Source: Deltaproteobacteria bacterium (lineage in GTDB: Bacteria > Myxococcota_A > Polyangia > Haliangiales > Haliangiaceae). Taken from it: DNA of 5,242 nt. Both the position numbers and the translations under genes were made by a program. The first letter of the stretch is position 1; each line of letters starts with the position of its first letter. The stretch is taken from assembly GCA_013696695.1 (NCBI GenBank), contig JACCYD010000388.1:1-5242 (forward strand). Reading direction: 5' to 3'. Shown here one piece after another: positions 1 through 5,242 of the stretch. Below the pieces are notes generated by a model that searched no databases, had not been told where the DNA came from, and was given only the letters and a program-made list of their open reading frames with translations.

Positions 1-1
1 C

Positions 2-694
2 GGCGAGTTCGTTCACGATGCGGTCGCCGGCGCGGCGCTCGCCAGCGTCGTCGAGCGTGGTGACGCGAGCTACTTCGTCGAGGCGGAAGCGTGCCTGGCG
101 CTCGGCCGGACGCGCACGGCACGCGCCGGCGAGCTGCTGCGAGCCGCGGCGAACCGCGAATCGTTCACCGATGTGATCCGCCAGCACGCATATCGCGGCC
201 TCGCAGAGGCACGGGATGACAGCGCGCTCGGCCTGCTGGTCGAAGGTACGCGCTGGGGCCGTATCACGCAGGGCCGGCGCGCGGCCACCGGCGCCCTCGC
301 CGTCCTCATGCGCGGCCGTCGCGATCGCGAAGCGCGCGATGTTCGCGAGCACGTCGAGCGATTGCTCTCCGATCGCGACTTCCGCGTGCAGGCCGCCGCC
401 GTCGAGGCGCTCGGCGTGATCGGCGATCCTGCCGCGATCCCTTCGCTTCGCCGGATGATCGATCGCGAGCTCGATGGCCGCCTTCGGCGCCGCGGCAAGG
501 AAGTGATTCGCGATCTCGAGGACGGCGCGCCACTCGCCGACGAGGTTCGGCGGCTGCGCGATGAAGTGGGCGAGCTGCGCTCGCTCGCCGGGATGCTGCG
601 CGAACGCCTCGAGCTGATCGAGGCCGGCGGAACGCTACCTGGTGACGACGACGAGAAGAAAGAGAAGAAGAAGAAGAAAAAGAAGCGGAGCTAG
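2..694 (+). CDS. HEAT-repeat protein, C-terminal part (possibly M1-family aminopeptidase), 5' end outside window
   Basis: The frame is open from base 2 to the TAG at 692-694, giving 230 visible residues with no start in view. Residues about 20-155 are paired amphipathic helices of HEAT type: a helix ending EACLALGRTRTA (about 29-40), one around 57-70, one around 92-103, and a good repeat at 124-153 with VEALGVIGDPAAIPSLRRM. Residues 179-207 form a predicted coiled coil with leucines in heptad-like spacing. The end is a DDD-E-K/K-rich tail (215-229), which is probably disordered. HEAT repeats followed by a short coiled coil resemble the C-terminus of M1 zinc aminopeptidases from myxobacteria and acidobacteria. 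The catalytic HExxH domain would lie upstream, so that identity is inferred, not seen. Other HEAT scaffold proteins, such as lyase-type HEAT proteins, remain possible. It converges on the kinase gene and shares its stop palindrome. The HEAT character is fairly sure; the enzyme assignment is weak. Confidence 0.8.
   Translation, partial: GEFVHDAVAGAALASVVERGDASYFVEAEACLALGRTRTARAGELLRAAANRESFTDVIRQHAYRGLAEARDDSALGLLVEGTRWGRITQGRRAATGALAVLMRGRRDREARDVREHVERLLSDRDFRVQAAAVEALGVIGDPAAIPSLRRMIDRELDGRLRRRGKEVIRDLEDGAPLADEVRRLRDEVGELRSLAGMLRERLELIEAGGTLPGDDDEKKEKKKKKKKRS
653..685 (+). repeat. 33-nt uninterrupted purine tract (AAG/GAA-type low complexity)
   Basis: Every base from 653 to 685 is A or G, mostly GAG/AAG/AAA codons encoding the Lys/Glu tail of the HEAT protein. 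The near-perfect AAG triplet run is prone to replication slippage, so the number of lysines probably varies between strains. A homopurine tract this long could also form a triplex, but that is speculation. Confidence 0.8.
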
Positions 695-705
695 CTCTTT
701 TTCTT
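674..705. terminator. A-rich/T-rich inverted repeat spanning the shared stop codons, possible weak bidirectional terminator
   Basis: AAGAAAAAG at 674-682 is the exact reverse complement of CTTTTTCTT at 697-705. The 14 nt between them include most of the 10-bp perfect palindrome GAGCTAGCTC (688-697). On the plus strand the palindrome is followed by a T run (698-702). On the minus strand the kinase end is followed by a T-rich, C-rich tract. The position at a convergent gene end suits a bidirectional terminator. The 9-bp stem is almost all A-U, however, so it is much weaker than a usual intrinsic terminator. It may simply be the by-product of two lysine-rich C-termini facing each other. Confidence 0.3.
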
Positions 706-2298
706 GGCCGTCGGAATCAGATCGATCGTGGGCGCGTCCGGCTTCACGACGCCCGCGTCGCGCGCGGGAATCACGTCGAGGCTCGCCGCATCGGGTGTGG
801 GTCGCCCTGCATCCGGTACGACCCGCGCATCGGGCGGTGCGATTCGCGCATCGGGTAGCCGTGGCGGCGGACGCCGCGCATCGCTGGGCGCGCGCGCTGC
901 ATCCGCTGGGAGTTGGGCATCCGCGCCCGGCACCGCCGCATCTGGCGAGCTCGCGACGACGGCATCCGACTCGACGACGAACGCCGAACCACCCGGCGTG
1001 ACATCGTTCGCCGCCTTGTCGGCATCGATCGCCGCGCCACCGCGCGTGGTTGGCGAGTCGCTACGCATCATCCGCCACGCGACCACCCCACCACCACCGA
1101 GCACGAACAGCGCGACCAGCGGCATCAGCCAACGTCGCGTCAGCGGCGGCCGATCGAGGGATGGATTGGTCAGCGGCGGATTCGCCGATGTCGCCGTCTC
1201 GTGCGCGAACGAGTCCGCAGGCACGCTCCTGATCACGTCGCTCTTGACGCCCGGCGGCGGCGACCCTTTCCACGCTCCCGTCGTCAGCACCGAAGCCGGA
1301 TCGTCGGCGAGCGCCTCGATGGCGGCGTGGACGTCGCGCGCCCTCTGATAGCGGTCCGCCGGCTCCTTACGCATCAGCTTCTGGATCAGCGCCGTCAGAT
1401 CCGCCGGCACGTGCTCGCCGAGCTGCGGCACCGGATCGCGCACGTGCGACGCCAGCACCACGTTGACGTTCTCGCCGACGTACGGCGGCCGCCCGGTGGA
1501 CAGCTGATAAAGGATGCAGCCCAGCGAATACAGATCCGCCGTCTGATCGCTGGTCTTGCCGAGGATCTGCTCCGGCGGCATGTACAGCGGGGTGCCGAGG
1601 ATCGCGTCGGTCTTGGTGACCAGCGACGTGTTGTCCTGTACGAGCGACTTCGCCAATCCGAAGTCGAGGATCTTCACCAGATCCCGCCCCACAGGCTCGT
1701 CGAGGATGACGATGTTTCCGGGCTTGAGATCGCGGTGGATGATGCCCTGCGAGTGCGCGGCGTCGAGCGCGTCGCACATCTGCATGCCGATGCTCTTCAC
1801 GCGCTTCATCGGCAGCGGCCGCATCGCCTCGAGGTCCTTCGACAGCGGCCGCCCGCGCAGCAGCTCCATCGCCAGATACAGGATGCCGTCGTCGGTCTGG
1901 CCGAACTCGTAGACGCTGACGATGTTCGCCTGGCTCAGCCGGCTGGCGAGCCGCGCCTCGCGCAGGAATCGCTTCGCGACGTTGCGATCGTTCGCCAGCT
2001 TCGGGTGGATGACCTTGATCGCGATCTCTCGATCCACCGAAAGCTGCCAGCCGCGATACACGGTGCCCATGCCGCCGTGGCCGAGTGGCGCGCGGACTTC
2101 GTACCGGTTGTCGAACACGCGGCCGATCAGCGTGTCGGGGCGCGCCTTGAGCTTGATCAACATCGCGCCGTCGTTCGGACAGAACTGGGCGTCGATGGTG
2201 AACGACTGATTGCAGGCGGCGCAGTACGCCTCGTCGCTCTCCGTGGTCTGCGTCAGCTCGGCCTTCGCATCCGCGTTGGGATTCGACGATTCGCTCAC
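691..2298 (-). CDS. Transmembrane serine/threonine protein kinase with N-terminal Cys motif and Pro-Asp-Ala-rich tail
   Basis: This is a 535-residue Hanks-type (PknB-like) kinase. GTG at 2298 is preferred because it overlaps the upstream stop (GTGA); the in-frame extension to 2475 is arginine-rich and lies inside the lipoprotein gene. Residues 26-43 hold C-x2-C-x10-C-x2-D (ending CPNDG), a zinc-ribbon-like element common ahead of myxobacterial kinases. The kinase domain spans about 66-330: glycine loop GHGGMG (73-78), ATP lysine K95, helix-C E114, catalytic HRDLKPGN (188-195), DFG (212-214), PPE in place of APE (241-243) and DLYSLG (255-260). All catalytic residues are present, so it should be active; T224, S225, T228 and T230 could be activation-loop phosphosites. 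A proline-rich linker (about 347-387) leads to RR and one membrane helix (390-408). The tail (413-535) is low complexity with phased Asp-Ala repeats and no recognisable sensor domain, and should lie outside the cytoplasm. Substrates are unknown. Confidence 0.95.
   Translation of the reverse strand: MSESSNPNADAKAELTQTTESDEAYCAACNQSFTIDAQFCPNDGAMLIKLKARPDTLIGRVFDNRYEVRAPLGHGGMGTVYRGWQLSVDREIAIKVIHPKLANDRNVAKRFLREARLASRLSQANIVSVYEFGQTDDGILYLAMELLRGRPLSKDLEAMRPLPMKRVKSIGMQMCDALDAAHSQGIIHRDLKPGNIVILDEPVGRDLVKILDFGLAKSLVQDNTSLVTKTDAILGTPLYMPPEQILGKTSDQTADLYSLGCILYQLSTGRPPYVGENVNVVLASHVRDPVPQLGEHVPADLTALIQKLMRKEPADRYQRARDVHAAIEALADDPASVLTTGAWKGSPPPGVKSDVIRSVPADSFAHETATSANPPLTNPSLDRPPLTRRWLMPLVALFVLGGGGVVAWRMMRSDSPTTRGGAAIDADKAANDVTPGGSAFVVESDAVVASSPDAAVPGADAQLPADAARAPSDARRPPPRLPDARIAPPDARVVPDAGRPTPDAASLDVIPARDAGVVKPDAPTIDLIPTAKKKS
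788..945 (-). repeat. GCATC-type short tandem-like repeats encoding the PDA/xDA tail of the kinase
   Basis: On the plus strand GCATC occurs at 788, 809, 827, 848, 878, 899, 917 and 938, with spacings 21, 18, 21, 30, 21, 18 and 21. On the coding strand each copy encodes an Asp-Ala pair. In the protein the aspartates fall at 453, 460, 466, 473 and again at 483, 490, 496, 503. The bases between the cores differ, so this is a spacing repeat rather than a fresh duplication. Confidence 0.75.
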
Positions 2299-3470
2299 AG
2301 CGGCTCGATCGTGATCGTCACACCGGGTTCGAGACTGTCGGTGAACAGCAGGAGAAAGCGGGACCCTCCCTGCTCGAACCGCTGGATGCGCGCCACGGGC
2401 TCGTCTGAATTCACCGACGGTGGATCGCGCGTGATGCGGACGATGTCGGAAGCCAGATCGACGGCGAGCGCCCATCCCGGCGGCACCACCTCGTTACCGA
2501 TCACCTCGACGTCGAACTCATCCTCGTGCGGCTGGAAGTCGTCGTAGATCCCGGACTCATTCGCGCTTCCCAGCTCTTCATCCCCGACCCGGATCGCGGG
2601 TTCGGAGAGCTTCTGGAGGAGCGTGCTGCATTGCGCCGCCACAAGGTCGTCATCGCCGTCGATCTGGATCGCGGAGAACGCCTGCTCCGCCGTGTCGGTG
2701 ATGGTCGAGCCCGTTTGGAAGTCGAGCACGTGGGCATCCGCGTTCGCGTTGGGAGCGACGCGAGAGATCACCGGGTTGTACTGCACGCCGACCCCGTGCG
2801 TGGCGTACAGCGTGCACGCGCCCATCTCGTCCTGTCCCTGACCGATGATCTCGACGTTCGTGTGGTCGACGTTGCGCCCCGTGTCGGCGAACGCCCAGAA
2901 GCTCGTGAAGAAGAACGTGTCGGTCGCGGGGAACGCAGCCACGCAACCACACTCACCCCCTGCGGACGTTAGCGCTCCGGACTCGATCGCCTTGACCTCG
3001 GAGTCATTGCGCACGATGCGGCCGGTCGGAAAAAACGTGAACGTCGAGCTGGCGGTGAGCTGGTGAGGGGTCGGACAGTTGTACTCGACGACAAAGCGCG
3101 TGTTGATCTGCGCGACGAACGGACCGTCGTCGTTCGTGGTGATGGAGCTCTCCAGCACGGTCCCGTCGGTGTCCGAGGTCGCGACCACGGCGGGAAACAG
3201 TGCGAACCCGACCTGGCGCTCGAGCCCACAGTCGGTTGGACCCTGCGCGAGCGTCTCGATCTGTGCCCCGCCTTGCGAGATCAGCAGGCTGTCCGGAAGG
3301 TGGAGCTCCAGCTCCTCGCCGCCATGGAACCGCATCTCGTAGTTGGGTCCGACGACGCGGCGCCCGAAGCCGTCCTCGACCACGGTGATCAGCGGCTCGA
3401 AGTCGTACTCGGGCTCGATCTTCGCGCACGCTGCCACGCAAGCGACGGTCGCGAACACGCCAAACCTCAT
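2295..3470 (-). CDS. Predicted surface or periplasmic lipoprotein of unknown family, coupled to the kinase gene
   Basis: I do not recognise a family for this 391-residue protein. It starts with a short lipoprotein signal: R2, a hydrophobic stretch FGVFATVACVAA, then lipobox V12-A-A-C15, so C15 should be the lipid-bearing residue. The residue after it is Ala, not Asp, which by the E. coli rule argues against retention in the inner membrane; the rule is less certain in myxobacteria. The mature part is acidic and beta-rich in appearance (many alternating segments such as 140-155 and 370-390), with six further cysteines at 81, 132, 174, 176, 219 and 281 that could form disulfides. No enzyme motif stands out. 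ATG at 3470 is chosen because it places the lipobox correctly; an adjacent in-frame GTG at 3473 is equally possible, and a TTG at 3509 would put 13 extra residues before the signal. Its TGA overlaps the kinase GTG by 4 bases, implying co-expression and probably a shared pathway. Confidence 0.85.
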   Translation of the reverse strand: MRFGVFATVACVAACAKIEPEYDFEPLITVVEDGFGRRVVGPNYEMRFHGGEELELHLPDSLLISQGGAQIETLAQGPTDCGLERQVGFALFPAVVATSDTDGTVLESSITTNDDGPFVAQINTRFVVEYNCPTPHQLTASSTFTFFPTGRIVRNDSEVKAIESGALTSAGGECGCVAAFPATDTFFFTSFWAFADTGRNVDHTNVEIIGQGQDEMGACTLYATHGVGVQYNPVISRVAPNANADAHVLDFQTGSTITDTAEQAFSAIQIDGDDDLVAAQCSTLLQKLSEPAIRVGDEELGSANESGIYDDFQPHEDEFDVEVIGNEVVPPGWALAVDLASDIVRITRDPPSVNSDEPVARIQRFEQGGSRFLLLFTDSLEPGVTITIEPL

Positions 3471-3472
3471 CA

Positions 3473-3509
3473 CGGCAACGAGTATCACGTGCGCGCAGCC
3501 CGGCGGCAA
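3473..3509 (-). promoter_or_regulatory. Predicted promoter of the lipoprotein-kinase operon (near-leaderless)
   Basis: Read on the minus strand, TTGCCG (3509-3504) resembles a -35 TTGACA box. It is followed after exactly 17 bp by GATACT (3486-3481), a 4-of-6 match to the -10 TATAAT. Seven bases later come GTG (3473) and ATG (3470), so transcription would begin at or within a few bases of the start codon. No Shine-Dalgarno sequence is visible upstream of the start, which fits a leaderless or very short leader. This is a prediction from motif and spacing only. Confidence 0.5.
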
Positions 3510-3511
3510 CG
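3473..3511. repeat. Direct repeat CGGCAACG(A/T)GT, two copies 31 bp apart in the divergent promoter region
   Basis: CGGCAACG occurs at 3473-3480 and 3504-3511. The match extends to CGGCAACG(A/T)GT, 10 of 11 bases. The 31-bp offset is close to three helical turns, so both copies face the same side of the DNA. One copy covers the lipoprotein start; the other covers its predicted -35 and abuts the -10 of the TPR gene. It is a candidate operator, but two short GC-rich copies could arise by chance. Confidence 0.4.
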
Positions 3512-3526
3512 TGTTAGCCTCGGACC
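3512..3526 (+). promoter_or_regulatory. Predicted extended -10 promoter of the TPR gene, leaderless
   Basis: TGT-TAGCCT at 3512-3520 fits an extended -10 (TGnTAnnnT). The six bases CGGACC separate TAGCCT (3515-3520) from the GTG start at 3527, so the expected first transcribed base falls on or next to the start codon. This is the TAnnnT arrangement known for leaderless genes in other bacteria. There is no Shine-Dalgarno sequence and no convincing -35 box at 3492-3497. Confidence 0.5.
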
Positions 3527-4456
3527 GTGATCCGGGTATCGCTGGCGCTGATCTGCCTCGCGCTCACCGTCCAGCCCGTGCGCGCCGACACGGCAGCCGC
3601 CGAAAAGCTCGCCGCCGACGCCAGCACGGCGGCGGCCGCGGGCAACTTCAAGAAGGCAGCCGAGACCTTCGCGCTCGCCTTCAAGGAAGACCCGAGTCGC
3701 ACCGACGTGTTCTGCAACATCGGCATCTCGTACTTCAAGGCGGGCTCCCTGCCCCGCGCGCACGTCCTGCTCTCGCAGTGCATCGAGCGCAGCTCCCTGG
3801 ATCTCGCATTCAAGGACAACGCTCGAAGCGTCATCACCTCGATCGAAGAGACGCTTCGCAAGGAGAACCACGCCCCGATCACGCTCCGGCCCGACCCCAA
3901 GAACGCGATCGTCGTGATCGTCCCGTTCGGTCTCGAGAGCGAGTTCTCCGGTACGCGCACCGTGTGGCTGCCGTTCGGCCCGAACCAGGTCGAGGTCCGG
4001 GCAGAGGGATTCCTCACCGAGCTGTTCCCCGTCGTGATCTCGGAGCAGGCGCCGAAAACCGTCGAGCTTCGGTTGAAGCCGAAGCCGGGGGTCGACGTCC
4101 CGCCACCACAGAAGCCCGGCGTGACCGACAGCAGCCCGTTCCCGAAGTGGCCGGCGATCGCGACCTCCGTCCTCACCGTCGGAGCCGTCCTGATCGCGGT
4201 GATCTCGTATCGACAGGCGCAGGATGCAGCGGAGAGCGGCGGCTTCGCGGTCGATGTCGAGGCCGAGGAGAGCTCGCCGTTTCCCTACGAGGTCTCGAAG
4301 TACAACTTGATGCTCGGCATCAGCGGCACCACCGCGATCGTCGCCGGCGCGGCGAGCGGCTACCTGTGGTACCGCGCGACGCGGTCACCATCGACGAGCG
4401 TCGAGGTCCAGCCCACCACCGGCGGCGCCGCGGTCACGTTCCGCGGCCGGTTCTGA
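3527..4456 (+). CDS. TPR protein with PEGA-like domain and two C-terminal membrane segments
   Basis: This 309-residue protein starts at GTG 3527. Residues 1-20 form a signal peptide (IRV, hydrophobic LALICLALTV, then PVRA before D21). About 22-110 are tetratricopeptide helices: one TPR around 26-56 (GNFKKAAETFALAFKEDP) and another around 59-92 (DVFCNIGISYFKAGSLPRA), then a capping helix. Residues 117-185 look like a PEGA-type beta domain: ITLRPDP, then WLPFGPNQVEVRAEGF and a final KTVELRLKP; the PEGA signature itself is absent. A Pro/Lys linker (186-207) leads to two hydrophobic helices, about 208-227 and 260-282, joined by an acidic loop, and a short tail ends in RGRF. TPR plus PEGA-like proteins with such tails are frequent in myxobacteria and are thought to be envelope scaffolds; a precise role is unknown. 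It is transcribed divergently from the lipoprotein-kinase pair through a 56-bp gap, so the three may be co-regulated. Domain calls are fairly sure; function is not. Confidence 0.85.
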   Translation: MIRVSLALICLALTVQPVRADTAAAEKLAADASTAAAAGNFKKAAETFALAFKEDPSRTDVFCNIGISYFKAGSLPRAHVLLSQCIERSSLDLAFKDNARSVITSIEETLRKENHAPITLRPDPKNAIVVIVPFGLESEFSGTRTVWLPFGPNQVEVRAEGFLTELFPVVISEQAPKTVELRLKPKPGVDVPPPQKPGVTDSSPFPKWPAIATSVLTVGAVLIAVISYRQAQDAAESGGFAVDVEAEESSPFPYEVSKYNLMLGISGTTAIVAGAASGYLWYRATRSPSTSVEVQPTTGGAAVTFRGRF

Positions 4457-4462
4457 GTCGGG

Positions 4463-5242
4463 CTACGTCTCGACGAGCTCTTTGACGATCGCCGCGAGCG
4501 TCTCGCGCGCGCGGGTCAGCTCGTCCGCGCGAAGCGTCACTCCACCGACGACGGCGTGCCCACCGCCACCGTGGCGCGCGCACAGGTCGCCGATATCGTG
4601 GCGACGCGCCTTGGTGCCCCACGGGTTCACGCCGACGGAGATCTTGATCGAGGTCGGCGCGCTGGTCGCCGACACCGTGTAGAGGCAGGTCGGGAACAGC
4701 TGGTAGCCGAGGAAGCCCGGGCTCCGCGCGCCGATATCGTCGATCCGATCGAACACGATGACATCGCCGTGCCAGACGCCGAGGCGCTTGACCTCGTCGA
4801 GCTCGCGGCCGCGCTCCGTTTCGATCGTCGCGAGCTGCGCGATGAGCTCTGGCCGCTTCGCTACCTCCTCGAGGGAGGATTGCGAGAGCCAGTCGACGTA
4901 CCGCGCGGTGTCGAGACCCGAGCGACCATGCGCGAGCCATGCGGCGAGGCGCTGCGCCGGCTCGCCGAGCGCGATGGCTTCTTCGGCGGATTTGAACTGC
5001 GCGGCATCGATCCGATCGGCCCAGACCACGGCATCGAGAAGCCGCGGTGGGGTGGCCCAGCCGAACCTACTCTCGAGGGCGCGCGCGATCAGGCCGGCAC
5101 ACGATGGGGCTGCGGGATCGAAGAACCAGGTGTCTAGATGCTCGCGCTCGAACACGTTGCGGAGGGTGGGCGGCTGGAAGGCGGTCGGGTGGTGATCGAA
5201 CCACCAGCGCATCTTCGGATCGGCGCAGAACCGGAAGTCGAC
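4463..5242 (-). CDS. DHH/DHHA1-family phosphoesterase, C-terminal part, 5' end outside window
   Basis: The minus-strand frame is open from the window edge to the TAG at 4463-4465, giving 259 visible residues. The ATG at 5212 is internal: coding sequence continues upstream of it and the ATG sits only five residues before the DHH signature, so the N-terminal metal-binding motifs are outside the window. Seen here: D16-H17-H18 (WWFDHHPTAF), the small-residue motif SCAGL (47-51), WADRID (74-79) whose D76 is a likely metal ligand, and the DHHA1 end with NPWGT (206-210) and the substrate-binding GGGGH (225-229) followed by VVGGVTL. Family members are Mn-dependent phosphodiesterases or phosphatases acting on oligoribonucleotides, pAp or cyclic dinucleotides. 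The sequence in view does not say which; an NrnA-like role is only one option. It should be cytoplasmic. It converges on the TPR gene with 6 bp between stops. The family call is firm, the substrate unknown. Confidence 0.9.
   Translation of the reverse strand, partial: VDFRFCADPKMRWWFDHHPTAFQPPTLRNVFEREHLDTWFFDPAAPSCAGLIARALESRFGWATPPRLLDAVVWADRIDAAQFKSAEEAIALGEPAQRLAAWLAHGRSGLDTARYVDWLSQSSLEEVAKRPELIAQLATIETERGRELDEVKRLGVWHGDVIVFDRIDDIGARSPGFLGYQLFPTCLYTVSATSAPTSIKISVGVNPWGTKARRHDIGDLCARHGGGGHAVVGGVTLRADELTRARETLAAIVKELVET

Noticed and set aside
70..498. 142-codon minus-strand frame antisense to the HEAT gene
   Set aside because: It is Ser/Arg-rich low-complexity translation with no motif; the plus strand shows clear HEAT helices.
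2299..2475. Upstream extension of the kinase by 59 residues
   Set aside because: It is Arg-rich and unlike a kinase N-terminus, and lies fully within the lipoprotein gene. The GTGA overlap gives a better start at 2298.
913..2547. A 544-codon open frame on the plus strand, antisense to the kinase
   Set aside because: It is Arg/His/Val-rich with no domain motif, and lies opposite a kinase with all catalytic motifs. Such long antisense frames are expected from GC-biased third positions.
3486..3491. CACGTG palindrome in the divergent promoter
   Set aside because: The symmetry does not extend beyond 6 bp, and such a site is common by chance in GC-rich DNA.
3471..3509. TTG start giving the lipoprotein 13 more N-terminal residues
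   Set aside because: It places residues before a complete short lipoprotein signal, uses a rare start, and would overlap the predicted promoter elements.
3343..4485. A 380-codon plus-strand open frame overlapping the lipoprotein start and the whole TPR gene
   Set aside because: It is Arg-rich with no recognisable features, and is a frame-shifted shadow of the TPR gene, which has a signal peptide, TPR helices and membrane segments in its own frame.
4434..4940. 168-codon minus-strand frame overlapping the DHH gene
   Set aside because: It is an Arg/Ala-rich frame-shifted shadow; the DHH and GGGGH motifs are in the other frame.

Overview
The window is gene-dense, GC-rich DNA with strongly GC-biased third codon positions. 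Long spurious open frames lie antisense to the real genes. The gene content points to a myxobacterium-like member of the Myxococcota, perhaps the Haliangium/Kofleriaceae side: a membrane Ser/Thr kinase with a CxxC...CPxDG N-terminus and a Pro-Asp-Ala-rich tail, a TPR/PEGA-like membrane protein, an orphan lipoprotein, and a HEAT-repeat protein with a coiled-coil C-terminus. This assignment rests on family style only; there is no rRNA or marker gene in the window.

Layout: (1) 2-694 (+) is the 3' end of a HEAT-repeat protein, possibly an M1-type aminopeptidase, ending in a coiled coil and a Lys-rich tail. (2) 691-2298 (-) is a complete transmembrane Ser/Thr protein kinase. It converges on gene 1, and the two stop codons share one CTAG palindrome. 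(3) 2295-3470 (-) is a lipoprotein of no recognised family. Its stop overlaps the kinase GTG start by 4 bases (GTGA), so lipoprotein and kinase look like a translationally coupled operon. (4) 3471-3526 is a 56-bp divergent promoter region with a -10-like element 6-7 nt before a start codon on each strand, which suggests leaderless transcripts. (5) 3527-4456 (+) is a secreted or membrane-anchored TPR protein with a PEGA-like beta domain and two C-terminal membrane segments. (6) 4463-5242 (-) is the C-terminal part of a DHH/DHHA1 phosphoesterase, whose 5' end lies beyond the window. It converges on gene 5 with a 6-bp gap.

The most interesting unit is the middle: a surface lipoprotein coupled to a kinase whose extracytoplasmic tail has no sensor domain, divergent from a TPR/PEGA-like envelope protein through one compact shared promoter. 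A plausible reading is an envelope-sensing kinase module in which the lipoprotein supplies the sensing part, but nothing in the sequence proves interaction. The flanking genes (HEAT protein, DHH phosphoesterase) look like unrelated housekeeping neighbours. No stretch over about 60 bp is without a gene. I saw no tRNA, rRNA, CRISPR array, insertion sequence or attachment site.
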